This document shows, piece by piece, positions 44,247 through 56,323 of a stretch of DNA of 64,000 nucleotides. The stretch's first letter is position 1. Every line of letters begins with the position of its first letter. The notes beneath the pieces are model-generated. The model ran no database searches and was not told the origin of the DNA. It worked only from the letters and a program-made list of their open reading frames with translations. The translations under genes and the position numbers were made by a program. The stretch is from Sophora flavescens (taxonomy: Eukaryota > Streptophyta > Magnoliopsida > Fabales > Fabaceae), in assembly GCA_030762895.1 (NCBI GenBank), contig CM061062.1, positions 1,821,001 to 1,885,000 on the forward strand, written 5' to 3'.

Positions 44247-46650
44247 TGGAGGTGGTGGTTGTGGTTGTGTGTTGTTTGCCATGCATTCACGCATCAGAGA
44301 TGTTGATGGGAGGTTGTGCAATATAGGGGAGGTTGTCCGAGAGTAAGATGATCTGGCCGTTCGCGGGATTCGTCCGAAAGGGAATCAAGTATACACCGTG
44401 GTGGCGCATCCGAGAATAAGATGTGTCGGCTGTCCTAGGGGTCCACCCATGGTTTGGTGGATTGCCCCGGCCTTGGTGCTTATTGGTCAATGTGAAAATG
44501 TAACCTCAAAGTTGGTATCCTGAGTTAGTTTGGATCCAAGTGCATAGTAGAGGAGTAGAGCAGAACTGCATTGCATAGCATACACGTTATATGATGATGA
44601 TTGTTATGATATTGCTGTTTGATATAACATGCTTGTTTGATGTATGCTCGTCTTGCTAACTGCTTCCTTGCCGTTATATTCATATATATATTTCTTACTC
44701 CCTATCTCTATATTTCTTGTTTGTGGCATGTATCGTTTACACAGGTCGATGTGCAGCTAGTTGAGGAGTGACTCTGAGGAACCGCGACTAGTAGATAGGA
44801 TTTATCATTTTCTGTAGTTGTTTAGTTAGTATCCAGTTGTATCCGAGTTGTTTTATCGGATTGGTTATACCAGCTCTGTAGTGTGACATCGGGGTTTGGT
44901 TCGTCTATGTTTCAGTTATGTTATGTTTCCTTTATAAACATGTTTTGGTTATTTCCGCGTTATGTTACAATGCGGCAGTCTCTGCCCGGTTTTGATATTA
45001 TATATATATTTGCATGTGTTCTCTCTCTTTTTATATATGTGTTATCGCTTTTGAATGCATGCGGGCTAGAGGGTGTCACATCAAGTAAACTCAACCATAG
45101 TTGATTATTAAGTAATTTAACAAAATATTTTCTGCCTCTAACTCCCTCATGTGCGCAACCAACCCCCATCCCCACACTTAGGCAATTTCATTTCTTCCTA
45201 TTTCACATTCTAAGTCAAGTTCTTCCTAAAACACAAAGAAACCCATTTGTGTTCTTTCTAAGTTCATCAAAGCTCTTCAAGTTCTTGATCAAAATTCTTC
45301 ATTCCAAGGTGAGGTTCATGTTCCTCATCCTCTAAGCTTCATTAATCATCCATCAATCTTAATTTTTATCAAGTTTTTCATCTATTTTTATTATTAGATA
45401 TATATTTTCAAATAATTCTATAAAATTGTAGAAAAATAATTTTAATGTCAAACCAATTTCGATGTTCTTTATATGACTTCTACTTTGATCATCTAAGAGC
45501 ATGGAAGCAAAAGCATTTTCCTCCCTATTTTTCTACTCTTGGCCGAAACTAGGTATTTTAGGCTAATGAAGTTTTGTTCAATTTTTAAAATATGACACTT
45601 GATCTCAACTGTCTAATACCTCTAGTTGTTATATCTAGAAGCTTGAAATCAAAAGAAACTCCTAGCCCTATTTTCTAGCCTTGGCCGAATCTATGATCAT
45701 GTAGACTATATGAGTTTTCTTCAATCTTTAATAGGATAGTGATTTGTATCAACTATTTAATGTGTGGACGAAACCCTAACCCAAAGAGGTTGGATGATTT
45801 TATTTCATAATTTTAATTTATAACAATTTATCTATGCTAGTTAATACTCTAGTAATTAGTATCCAAAAGATGGAGTTGAGAAGATAACTGTAGTCTCATT
45901 TTGATTAGATGACTGAACCTAGCTATTTTGTGGTCAAGGATGAACTTTGTTTGATTTAATTTGTGGTTTTGTTGTTTTGGTTGAAGCTTGAGTTGTTAAC
46001 TTGTGGTGTAGGAACGAGGAGCTTCGACTTCGTGATTCCGGTGATATGTTCAGGTGGGGGAAAGAATCATCCTGTCGTCGGAATGGATAAGTAGTATATT
46101 TTATACTAATGGTGTAGGGCGACCTAAACCCTACTAGTGGTTGAGTAATCGACAAGACCAAAATCACATTGGAAGCCTTTCCGTAATATCAATGATGATT
46201 TGGGGATTGTAGGTTTATCACCATTAGAATAATTTTATAATAATTGAGGATGTCTGAATTATTTATTTTTAAATTGTTTGTGATATGCTGGTTGAGGTAT
46301 TCTACTGCATGTTACGTTTTATTTTATGTTTGAATATTTTATGAGTATGGTATTATGCATGATCTGCCTGGATTGATAATATGCTTAGTTGGTTTTATAA
46401 AGCTATGTGCTGTTCGGAGATATTTTGTCTAGGTGAGAGATTGGATGTGACTTAGAGGTGTCTAGCCTAAATGTATTATTTTTTAGATAAGACATAGAAT
46501 GCAAGTTGAGGATATGATGGAAGCTTGAGGCACTAGGTTACTATTGATGCAAGTTAGTGAGATTTATATATATGCATTAATGTTCATAACCGTGTGTTGG
46601 AAACACATGAGGTCAGAGTATCCGATTACGGATACCGGATATTATGGGTC

Positions 46651-46892
46651 AGTGCCCTAACGGTAATGGGGGAAACTACCATGATACTCTCGTAGTCCTT
46701 CCCGATCTGCTCTGGGTAACCTAACCGTAATGGGGATACTTTTATATTGTGAAACTATTCTCTAATGGTAATGGGGGAAGTAGTATCATTCTTTGAATGA
46801 GCATTCTAACGGTAATGGTGGTGTGCACCGTATGAATGGGGACGTGTCACTTGAACGACTGACTAACATCCTTAACAGTAATGGGGGATGGT
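46651..46892 (+). repeat. Five-unit hairpin array, outer LTR copy 1
   Basis: The loop-like core ctaacggtaatgggg or a close variant recurs five times (about 46657, 46720, 46761, 46805, 46871), each flanked by partly complementary arms that differ between units, for example ACTATTC/GAAGTAGT (46754/46777) and CATCC/GGATG (46867/46886). Just upstream is a perfect hairpin, gtatcc/ggatac (46618-46635). The same array begins in the second LTR at about 63860. Confidence 0.7.
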
Positions 46893-47511
46893 GACAGGAT
46901 AGGTAGTGGCCACGTTAGCATAAAGGTTTAGTTGCATGAGATTGAGGGTAGAGGAATATATCGTAATTTGAGGTTGATTGTTAGTTATGTGTGATGTGTG
47001 TCTGTGACTGTTGTTATATTATATACTATGATTTTTTTCCGCTTTTGAAGATAGAACTGTTTCTTATCCCCTATTTTATGTATTTGGTATATATTTTATC
47101 ATGTGATCGTATGAGAAGATCCAGTGGAGGAACTAACTACTGAGGAGCTAGATGGGATTCTGTATGAACTGGATGCGGGAGGACGAGCTATGGATTCCAG
47201 CAATGTAGTTTAGTGTCTAGGGCCAGTGAGTCTTATAAGACGTTTTATTTTCTGCTGACTATTATAGTTTGTGTAAGTATATACCTGCAAGGGATCCTAC
47301 TGATAGGATACCCTAAACAGTGTTTTGTTTTATGTGGGATAAACATATGTGTGTATGTGTAATATAATCTTGGTGTGATGTGTTAACTTTCCAAAGTTGG
47401 ATATATTATAAATAAGTTTTTAATATCTTCGTAATTTCGGGTTACGTTTAACGTTAAGTACGCGATTAAGTTTAATAAATAATTAATGGTACAACGGGGT
47501 GTCCCATTTGG

Positions 47512-47523
47512 TGGTATCGGAGC
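47512..47523 (+). promoter_or_regulatory. Outer Tekay-like primer-binding site
   Basis: tggtatcggagc, five bases after the LTR, matches the initiator Met tRNA site except for one base. Confidence 0.8.
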
Positions 47524-47732
47524 AGTTCGATTCTAATCGGACTGTGAGGTTTATGATGTTGTTACCGGCCATGTCTAGTTGAATCCACATCGGATATTGA
47601 CTATGTTTAGAAGTTGGGTAATGAATCCGAACGCGATAACAAACATTTATATGACATATAGTATTTATATTCCAGTTTAATATGGCATTATATGTAATAT
47701 TGATGTGAGCTGATGATTTCCTTAACTGGATC

Positions 47733-48704
47733 ATGTCTAGAGGTAGAGGACGTGGTAACAGTAGTGGTGATGGATCACCTGAGTGAATTGCTGGAGTTAG
47801 CAATGTTGAAACTGATCATACTAGTGGTGGAGGAGAGTCAGCTGAGATTCTCAAGACCATCAGGGATTTAGCTACTGCTATGATACAACAGACACGGTAG
47901 AACGTAAAAATACTGTAAATGACTAAAGAACAGCAGGAACTGTAGAATCAGAGGAAAATTACAGAAGCTGAGGATGCTGGAATGAATACCTTTCTGAAGG
48001 GGAAGCCACCATAATTCCGAGGAGATTATGACCCAGAAAAAGGCAGACTGGTAGGTGCAAGAGTTAGAGAAGATATTCAATACCATGCGCTGCAGAGAGG
48101 ATAGGAAGGTGACTAATACAATTTTCATCCTGACAGGAAGAGTAGGGTCTTGGTGGAAAGGAAAGAGAAGACTACTAGAACCAGAGGGTAGAATTATTAG
48201 TTGGGAGTTATTTTGTGGATATTTTCTTGAGAAGTACTTTCCGTGATTAGTCAGACGCGAGAAGGAGAGGGAGTTTATGAATCTTAAACAGGGCAACAAA
48301 ACTGTTTGCGATTATGCATCACGTTTTAAAGCTCTGATTCAGTTTTCGGAGTTCTATCAGAGATATCCAGATGAGGATTGGCAGTGTAGAAGGTTTGAGG
48401 AAGGACTGCGACACGAACTACAAAGAGCAATAGTGTCTCTCGATATCCAAAGTTTTCCAGAGCTAGTGGAGAGATGCAGTGCCATAGAAAGTATAGACCT
48501 GAGGCAAGCTGATGAGCAGAGGCAACAAAGAAGTGAAGGTCTTATTTGATTAGGTCTCCAGAGGAGAGAAGGTAGTGGTTCTCAGGAGAGACAAGGTCCA
48601 TATACAAGACCAGTGTAGACTGTGGCACCAGCACCAGTTGCTACAGCACAAGTGGTTGGAACGGGCCAGCAACGACAAGGCTTTGTTTGTTTTAGACGTG
48701 GAGG
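47733..48704 (+). pseudogene. Outer Tekay-like gag, first part, broken
   Basis: The ATG at 47733 gives MSRGRGRGNSSGDGSPE and then stops. The capsid region is recognisable as FRGDYDPEK, then LEKIFNTMRCREDRKVTNTI, GSWWKGKRRLLEPEGRIISW, YFLEKYFP, then NLKQGNKTVCDYASRFKALI and FEEGLRHELQRAIVSLDIQS (retrotransposon gag family). Stops at about 47786, 48244 and 48547 and frame changes inactivate it. The Athila element splits it at 48709; the zinc knuckle is on the other side. Confidence 0.8.
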
Positions 48705-48709
48705 ACCGC

Positions 48710-50057
48710 TGATAAGCCTCTGGCTCATCTAGTTCCCAGCTAGAAAAGGGGTATATTTTGTGCCTAATTGGGCGAGTCACCCTCGCTAATCTCCCAAATT
48801 GGCCTTGTTTTGTTCCTAAGTTAGACTTTGACCCGTTTTATGCATTTTTAGTAGTTTTTAGTTTATTTTGAGTAGAATTACGCTTTTAGTTTTCTTTTAT
48901 TGTTTTAGGTGAAAAGTGAAGCTCTTAGAGTCAAGAAAAATGAAGAAAACAGTGGAAAAGCAATTCTGGGGGTTTCGCCTCGCGAAACAGGAGCTCGCCT
49001 CGCGAGCCTGAAGACCAGCCTGAACAGCAAATGTCACCCTCTCTGTCTCGCCCCGCGAATCACCATCTCGCCTCGCGAGTCTGAAGGTCTGACTGTGCCA
49101 GAAACGTCATCCTCTCTGTCTCGCCTCGCGAGTATTCAAACTCAGGATGGAGCCAAAACTGAAATTCGCCTCGCGGGAGGTTACTCGCCTCGCGAGCGGG
49201 CACAGATTCTGAAATCTATAAATTACTGTTTTAGGGCAGATTGAAAAACCTTTGGCTACCCACTTGTTTTAGATCGGTTTTTGACGAATCCTTGTTCTCT
49301 GGAGCTGCGTCTCCTTATTTTCTTTTTCTATTATACATTCATGATGAGTTTTGATTGTTTGTGTGTTGTTACAAGCATGAGGAACTAATCCCCTTGTCTA
49401 AGGGATCAAGGAAACCACCCATGACGGTGTAGAGTTCAATGTGATGTATGTTTCTCTCCTTTATCTCAATTATTGTTTTCCAATTCTGAATTTATTGCGT
49501 TGATCATATGCATGCGTGATTGACTAGTTAACGTGATGAGGCTTGATAGGCAATTCGCGTTTAGAACTTGAATTGGGATCATTGATCGAATATTGCACGA
49601 GAGTGAATAGGATATCGGTGCAACCTTATAGGAACCGGATTTAATAGAGTTTGATGATTGGGTTATGAGACCTAGTAAGTAATTAACTCAATCGTTGAAT
49701 ACGTCCTATTGAGCACGACAGTGCCACTAGGAGAATTTGGGGGTCCTGGTTGACATTGCAATTGAACTTAGGGAGGGAATCATCATCACTTGGGTACTAT
49801 GCATGATTGGATAGGTGGAATTGTGACCTTAGATATTTAATTCCAGATTTTAATTCTTTATTCTCTAATTGTTTTGTCGATTTGAGTTGCGATCCTATTT
49901 TCTCTCTCTCCTCAACCACTTGCCTTGCTTGGTCAAACGTATCGAACTCCTTGCAATTTGGTAGAATTGGTAGCCCAATCCCTGTGTCCGACCTCGGTAA
50001 TTACTTACCGTGTTTTATTACTTACGACGACCCGGTACACTTGCCGGTGACTCAACA
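48710..50057 (+). repeat. Athila 5' LTR
   Basis: It runs from tgataagcctctgg to gtgactcaaca. Dyads at 48975/48995, 49048/49068, 49121 (single) and 49165/49184. In the 3' LTR the single one is a pair, so this LTR lost exactly one 20-bp unit. Confidence 0.93.
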
Positions 50058-50063
50058 AGTTTT

Positions 50064-50081
50064 TGGCGCCGTTGCTGGGGA
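50064..50081 (+). promoter_or_regulatory. Athila primer-binding site (Asp tRNA)
   Basis: tggcgccgttgctgggga, six bases after the LTR, complements the 3' end of plant Asp tRNA with one mismatch, as usual for Athila. Confidence 0.92.
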
Positions 50082-50216
50082 TTGGCACAACCAATTTTCC
50101 TAATTTTTGGGAATTTTGATTATTTGGTTAAGCTGTTTTTATTTTTTATTTTGTTATTTATTTATTATTATTTCTCTCTACTTCTTTGATTCCACTTGGT
50201 CTTGCCATGTTTTTGT

Positions 50217-51599
50217 ATGCGAGGTACTCTTTCACAAGAGGACTTGCTATTTGATTCGGAGATCACCAGGACCGAGAGGCGATTAAGGAAAGAAGCCAGA
50301 GAACGAAAGAGGTTTGAAGCAATTAATTCTAAGAGGATGGCCGAAGAAAACCCTCCTCCTCCTCCTCGTTACAAGCCTCTCTTCGAGTACGATCTACCCA
50401 ATTTGGAGGATTGTGCTTCTTCTATCGTGAGGGGCAACCTCAATACAGATTCCTTCAGAGTGGAAGGATGTGTCACAGCCCAAATACGTGAGAATCAATT
50501 TGATGGGAGTGGCAAAAAAGACCCTCATAGATACATCACTCACTTCCTTGAAGCTTGTGACATGCAGAAGACAGGAGGAGTTACTCAAGATGAGTTTCGC
50601 TTGCGGCTTTTCCCTCTCTCTCTTAGGGATGTCGCTCGCGATTGGTTTGACATCTTGGATCGGAACAATATCAGAACATGGGAGCAAATGGCCCAAAAAT
50701 TCCTCACTAAGCATTTTCCTCCTCAGAAAGCGGCACAAGCAAGAGTAGCCGTCATATCTTTCAGGTAGACAGAAGATGAATTTTATAATGAAGTCTGGGA
50801 GAGGTATAATGTGCTACTGAGAAGATGTCCTTCAGCTTTCTTTGACCCGATTTCCAAGGTTCAACATTTCTTTAACGGGTTAAGGGGGCGCTACCAGATG
50901 AATTGTGATGCCGCAGCTGGCGGCTCTTTTTCCTATTTATCAACTGAGGCTGGATGGGCGTTATTGGATAAGATGTCGTACAATGATTACAACCGTGGTA
51001 GGTAAACCTCAAGTGGAGTCAGTTCTGCAACAACAGAAGTCATTCTAGAGCAAAATAAACTGTTGAAGATGCAAATTGCAGCTTTGTCTGGGAACAAGAA
51101 GGTTAATGTGATACACGAGGGAATGCCTCCGGGTTGTGAAAATTGTAATGGAGATCATGACATTTAGAACTGTCCATTCAACTTCTCTCAAGAACATGTG
51201 GACTCATGCCATAATTTCTATGACAGCGTGCCCCAGAACAACTATAAGAGGAACAGACAGAATGATTACAGTCAGAATCAGAATAGGGGTTATATGAGGA
51301 GAGACCATCCGGGTTTCCCTTGGAGTAATGCTAGTGGTGGTATAGCCGGGCAACAACAACCTCAACAGAATTGGCAACAACAACCTCAACAGGGTCAGAG
51401 GCCTAACTATGGAAACCATCAACGCAATACTCAGCAGGCTTTTCCAGGGCCTAATCAATTGCAAATAACAGATGGTGGAAGGCAACCTTGGGAGTTGGAT
51501 TTTGAGAAGACGAATGCGGCAATTGAGAAGTTGTCAACAATACAAGCACAACCATTGACAAGTGGGCAACTCATACAAGGTCGGCAATTCAGAATCTAG
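50217..51599 (+). pseudogene. Athila gag, three nonsense codons
   Basis: The ATG at 50217 starts MRGTLSQEDLLFDSEITRTE. The capsid region has FRVEGCVTAQIRENQFDGSG, PHRYITHFLEACDMQK, RLRLFPLSLRDVARDWFDIL and FFNGLRGRYQMNCDAAAGGS, typical of Athila. A zinc knuckle of form C-x2-C-x4-H-x4-C follows near 51135-51174, then a Gln-rich segment (QQPQQNWQQQPQQGQ). In-frame stops at about 50766, 51003 and 51165 break it. The frame is otherwise continuous, so loss is recent. Confidence 0.88.
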
Positions 51600-51846
51600 A
51601 GACGCAGATGGCTCAGCTTGCAAGGCAATTAAATGAGCGTCTCCCAGGCACTTTCCCAGGTGATACCGAGAACAACCCTAAGAACCAATGAAATGCCGTA
51701 ACTACTAGAAGCGGTAGGGTGTTGGGATCTAACAGGGGTGCAACTAGTTCTCAAGAAGACAAGGCCCCGGAACAACCACATGTTGAGGAAGAGCAACCTG
51801 AGAAAGAGGAGTTGGCAAGTGACAAGGCACCGGAGCAAGGGGAAGG

Positions 51847-54800
51847 TTGAAACTTGTAGATGAAGAGTTCCGAAGAAAGAAGTGGGTTGAACCCAAAGAC
51901 CTCCCGCCCTACATGAAGGTACCATATCCTGAAATATTAAAGAAGCCTCTACAAGATAAACAGTTCAATAAATTCCTTGATGTCTTCCACAAACTTCAAA
52001 TTAACATTCCATTTGCGGATGCCTTGGAACAAATGCCATCTTATGCCCGGTTTATGAAGGAACTTGTCTCCAAGAAGCGGAAAATAGTGGATGAGGAAAC
52101 GGTTGCTTTGACCGAGGAGTGTAGTGCCATTCTTCAAAGAAAACTACCTCCAAAGTTGAAGGATCCCGGTTCTTTTTCTATACCATGCACCATTGGGGAG
52201 ATGACTCTAGGAAAGGCGTTGTGTGATCTAGGGGCAAGCATCAACTTGATGCCCCTCTCTATGATGAAGAAGTTGGGGATCAAAGAAGTCAAGGATACAC
52301 GGATGTCACTCCAACTAACCGATCGTTCTATAAAAAATCCTTATGGGGTGGTCGAAGATTTGTTAGTGAAGGTGGACAAGTTCATATTTCCGGCGGATTT
52401 CGTGGTGCTTGATATGGATGAAGACGTCGAGATCCCTCTCATATTGGGTAGGCCATTCTTGGCCACTGGGCGTGCTTTGATAGATGTGCAACAAGGGGAA
52501 CTCACCCTAAGGGTGCAAGATGAGAATGTAGTCTTCAATGTCTTTGAATCAATGAAGCACCCCACTGAGAGGTCGGATGTGTATCGAGTGGATATGGTGG
52601 ACTCGATTGTCAAGGCAAAGGACACTAGAGAAGCCCATGGTTCTTCACTTGCACAAGTGTTGGTAAAATCCCATGATGATGATAGTGAGGAAGAAGGCCC
52701 TTTGGGGGATGAGGACTATCTTGAGTGCTTAAAAAACATGGAAGCCTTACCGAGTCTCCCAAGGGATGAATGTGCAAAGGAAAAGCTCAACAAGGAAGGA
52801 ATGGAAGAAAATAACAAAGCACCGGAGTTGAAGCAACTCCCAACCCACTTAAGGTATGAATTCTTGGGGGAGAAGGGACAACATCCGGTAATCATTAGCA
52901 ATGCCTTGAAAAAGGATGAAGAAGAGAAGCTATTGAGAGTTCTTAGGGAACACAAATCCGCCATTGGGTGGAAGATTTCATACCTAAAAGGTATAAGCCC
53001 TTCCCTATGCATGCATAAGATTTTGATGGAGGATGATCATAAGCCGGTGGTTCAACCACAAAGACGGTTAAATCCCATCATGAAAGAAGCTGTGCGTAAG
53101 GAAGTGATTAAACTTTTGGATGCCGGAATCATCTATCCAATCTCGGATAACAATTGGGTTAGTCCAATTCATGTGGTCCCAAAGAAAGGTGGCACAACCG
53201 TGGTGGTCAATGAAAGCAATGAATTGATCCCAACAAGGACCATCACTGGGTGGAGAGTATGTATCGATTATAGAAGGCTAAATGAGGCAACAAGGAAGGA
53301 TCACTTCCCTCTTCCCTTCATTGATCAAATGCTAGAAAGGTTAGCCGGATATGAGTAATATTGTTTCTTGGATGGTTACTCCGGCTATAATCAAATTGTG
53401 GTGGATCCTCAAGATCAAGAGAAGACGGCCTTCACTTGTCCCTATGGAGTCTTTGTCGATAGGAGTATGCCCTTTGGATTGTGCAACGCTCCTGCTACTT
53501 TCCAAAGGTGCATGCTTTCTATTTTCTCGGACATGGTGGAAAAATGCATTGAGGTGTTCATGTATGACTTCTCGGTCTTTGGGACCTCATATGACAATTG
53601 CTTGAAGAACTTGACTTTGGTGCTTAAAAGGTGCCAAGAGACTAACCTTGTGCTCAATTGGGAGAAATGCCACTTCATGGTCAAGGAAGGTATAGTCTTG
53701 GGGCACAAAATCTCCCAGAGGGGGGTTGAAGTTGATAAGGCCAAGATTGAGTTGATTGAGAAGCTTCCCCCACCAACCAATGTAAAGGGGGTGAGGAGTT
53801 TCTCGGGTCATGCCAGATTCTACCGGAGATTTATCAAGGACTTCTCCAAAATCGCAAAGCCGCTTTGTGACATTCTTGTGAAGGATGTATCCTTTGAATT
53901 TAATGCTTCTTGTTTAAATGCCTTCACTATATTGAAAAATATGCTTGTCACCGCACCCATAATCATTGCACCTAATTGGAATTTACCATTTGAAATCATG
54001 TGTGATGCTAGTGATTATGCGGTGGGGGCTGTTTTGGGACAAAGGGTGGAAATATTAGCTCATGTCATTTATTATGCAAGTAAAGTTTTGAATGAGGCAC
54101 AAGCTAATTATTCCACCACTCAAAAAGAACTACTTGTTGTGGTTTTTGCTTTAGATAAGTTTAGATCCTATATTGTGGGGTCTAAGATTGTTGTTTTCAC
54201 CGATCATGCGGCCATAAAACACTTGATGACAAAACAAGAGGCCAAACCTAGATTAATTCGGTGGATTATTCTTTTACAGGAATTTGATATGGAGATTAAA
54301 GACAGGAAGGGATCCGACAATGGTGTGGCAGACCACTTATCTAGGTTGGTCAATCCCGACACCGAGGAGGAATTGTTAGACATCAAGGAAGAATTTCCTG
54401 ATGAAAAACTGTTTGCACTCATTGAAAATTCCCCTTCTTGGTTCGTGGACATGGCCAACTTCAAGTCTTCAAATGTGGTTCCGCAAGGTTGGACTAGTCA
54501 ACAAAGGAAGAAGTTCTTCTCGGATGCAAAGTACTATGTGTGGGAGGACCCCTATCTTTTCAAGCAATGCTCGGATGGGATCCTAAGAAGGTGCATTCCC
54601 CATGACCAAATCGGAAACGTGTTGTGGCATTGTCATAGCTCGGATTATGGTGGGCATTATGGGGGAAAGAAGACCGCACAAAAAGTCCTCCAAAGCGGGT
54701 TTTATTGGCCAACACTCTTCAAGGATGCCCACACCTTTGTTGAGAATTGTGATCGTTGCCAAAGAGTTGGAAACATCTCTAAGAGGCATGAACTCCCCTT

Positions 54801-55710
54801 GAATTGCATGCTTGAAGTAGAGCTCTTTGATGTGTGGGGGATAGATTTCATGGGACCATTCCCACCATCTTTCTCCTATCAATACATTTTGGTGGCAGTG
54901 GACTACGTGTCAAAGTGGGTAGAAGCAATCCCTACAACTACGGATGATGCGCGGATAGTCATGGAATTCTTAAGGCGCAATATCTTCTCGAGGTTTGGGG
55001 TTCCTAGAGTGTTGATTAGTGATGGGGGATCCCACTTTTGCAACAATCAAATGCACAAGCTTCTTGCGAAGTATGGGGTGAAGCATAGGGTCTCTACTCC
55101 TTATCATCCCCAGACCAATGGGCAAGCGGAGGTATCCAACCGTGAGTTGAAGCGTATTCTTGAGAAAACTGTCAACTCCTCACGGAAGGATTGGTCAAAA
55201 AGGTTAGATGATGCTTTATGGGCTTATAGGACTGCCTTCAAGACTCCAATTGGAAGGTCTCCTTACAATTTGGTGTTTGGAAAGGCATGCCACTTGCCGG
55301 TGGAATTGGAGGAAAAGTCTTATTGGGCAATTCGAGAACTCAACTTTGATTTGATGAAGGCCGGTGAGAAAAGGCTTTTGGACTTAAATGAGTTGTCCGA
55401 GATCCGCATGCAAGCATATGAAAATGCAAGAATCTACAAAGAGCGGACTAAGGCATGGCATGACAAGCACATCTTGCCTAGGAGGTTTGAGCCCGGACAA
55501 ATGGTACTTCTTTATAGCTCAAGGCTGAGACTCTTTCCTGGGAAGCTGAAATCAAGGTGGTCAGGACCATTCAAGGTCCTCCAAGTTTTTCCACACGGCG
55601 CAGTAGAATTAGAAGGGGCCTCTGGCAATTTCAAGGTAAATGGGCAAAGGCTAAAGCATTACCATGGGGAATCAATCCCAAATGGCAAGCAAGTGCTTCT
55701 TCTGAATTAA
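51847..55710 (+). pseudogene. Athila pol (PR-RT-RH-IN), one stop and a catalytic substitution
   Basis: Protease: FSIPCTIGEMTLGKALCDLG, with DLGAS. Reverse transcriptase: GWRVCIDYRRLNEATRKDHF, an in-frame TAA at 53356 where Tyr or His is expected before YCFLDGYSGYNQI, MPFGLCNAPATFQRCM. The catalytic MDDF is MYDF (53560-53571), so the first metal-binding Asp is Tyr. RNase H: CDASDYAVGAVLG, NYSTTQKELLVVVFALDKFR, FTDHAAIKHL. Integrase: H-H-C-C (HCHSSDYGGHYGG, CDRCQ), IDFMGPFPPS, LISDGGSHFCN, NGQAEVSNRE; the C-terminal FEPGQMVLLYSSRLRLFPGK is intact. Two large open frames, 503 and 780 codons. Confidence 0.93.
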
Positions 55711-55855
55711 CCCTTAGGGGTGACTTGAGTCAGGCTCGGGACGTTAAACAAGTGCTACTTGGGAGGCAACCCAAGCTAGATATCCTTTATCTTTTAAGTT
55801 CTGTCATTTTCTCTTATAAAAAAAACAAAAAAAAAGGGGGGGGGGGGGACCAGAT

Positions 55856-56087
55856 TCGCCCCGCGAACCCGCAGTGGCCTCGTGAGACAGAAGCCCTGAA
55901 TCTCAGAGGCTTGCTCACGCTTCTATCTCGCGTCGCGAGACCCACTTTCGCCACGCGAATCTGGGCATCATCAGCTGTTGGAATTCCAGATTCGCCTCGC
56001 GAGCTATTACTCGCCTCGCGATTCTGGAAAGTGTGAAGAACAATTTTTTCCAGATTCGCCTCGCGAGTGATTCCTCGCCTTGCGAAT
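55856..56087 (+). repeat. Paired TCGC-NNN-GCGA dyads in the Athila 3' region
   Basis: Four pairs with 19-20 bp spacing: tcgccccgcga/tggcctcgtga, tcgcgtcgcga/tcgccacgcga, tcgcctcgcga/tcgcctcgcga and tcgcctcgcga/tcgccttgcga. The arms TCGC and GCGA are mostly kept while the centre varies (CCC, GTC, CAC, CTC). The part around tggaattccagattcgcc matches the copia 2 leader at 26232-26250. Confidence 0.85.
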
Positions 56088-56323
56088 CTGCAATTAAGGT
56101 TTTCAATTTGCAGGAGTTCTTCCGGGAGATGTTATTGGCCCAGCAGGAGGGTCGGGTGCCCGTATACCCCTCCAAGGAGGAGTTGTTCCCTCGGCTTGGG
56201 TGGCAGGACTACCCTGGGGACCAGAGTGCTATGCCACAGCGGGGGACGCCCGAGGGATCAGAGGATGAGAATGCAACCGTAGAAAAGCTTTCCTTGGAAG
56301 CGCTGACTTGCACTACAACTTGA
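56033..56323 (+). CDS. Small unassigned ORF in the Athila 3' region
   Basis: A 96-codon frame beginning inside the dyad cluster. A second ATG at about 56129 gives MLLAQQEGRVPVYPSKEELF and then GWQDYPGDQSAMPQR, ending EALTCTTT. The sequence is not low complexity, but I recognise no domain. It sits where some Athila elements carry an env-like gene, yet there is no signal peptide or membrane segment. It may be non-coding. Confidence 0.25.
   Translation: MKNNFFQIRLASDSSPCESAIKVFNLQEFFREMLLAQQEGRVPVYPSKEELFPRLGWQDYPGDQSAMPQRGTPEGSEDENATVEKLSLEALTCTTT

Larger units (their letters stand above)
36910..45080 (+). mobile_element. Solo LTR of another Tekay-like element, itself interrupted
   Basis: It starts tataacacccc and ends gggtgtcaca, flanked by tcaag duplications (36905-36909 and 45081-45085). 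The matching place in the second outer LTR (about 62287-62305) reads straight through tatgtcaagtaaactc, the empty site. Without the 5.3-kb nested element it is about 2.86 kb, LTR-sized, with no internal genes, so it is a solo LTR. It carries CpG dyads near 37244, a second dyad type at 43680-43865 and a hairpin array at 44015-44246. Confidence 0.87.
35872..47506 (+). repeat. Outer Tekay-like 5' LTR (interrupted)
   Basis: It begins about tgtacgtaacaccctg and ends ggggtgtccca, followed by a primer-binding site. Without the solo LTR at 36910-45080 it is about 3.46 kb. Its part from about 36384 on matches 61771-64000 nearly base for base. It carries a five-unit hairpin array at 46651-46892. Confidence 0.75.

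Noticed and set aside
48909..49244. 111-codon frame at the Athila 5' LTR (and 58008-58340 in the 3' LTR)
   Set aside because: It reads the dyad units (repeated SPRE, LAS); the 3' LTR copy differs by a 20-bp, frame-shifting unit, so it is not maintained as protein.
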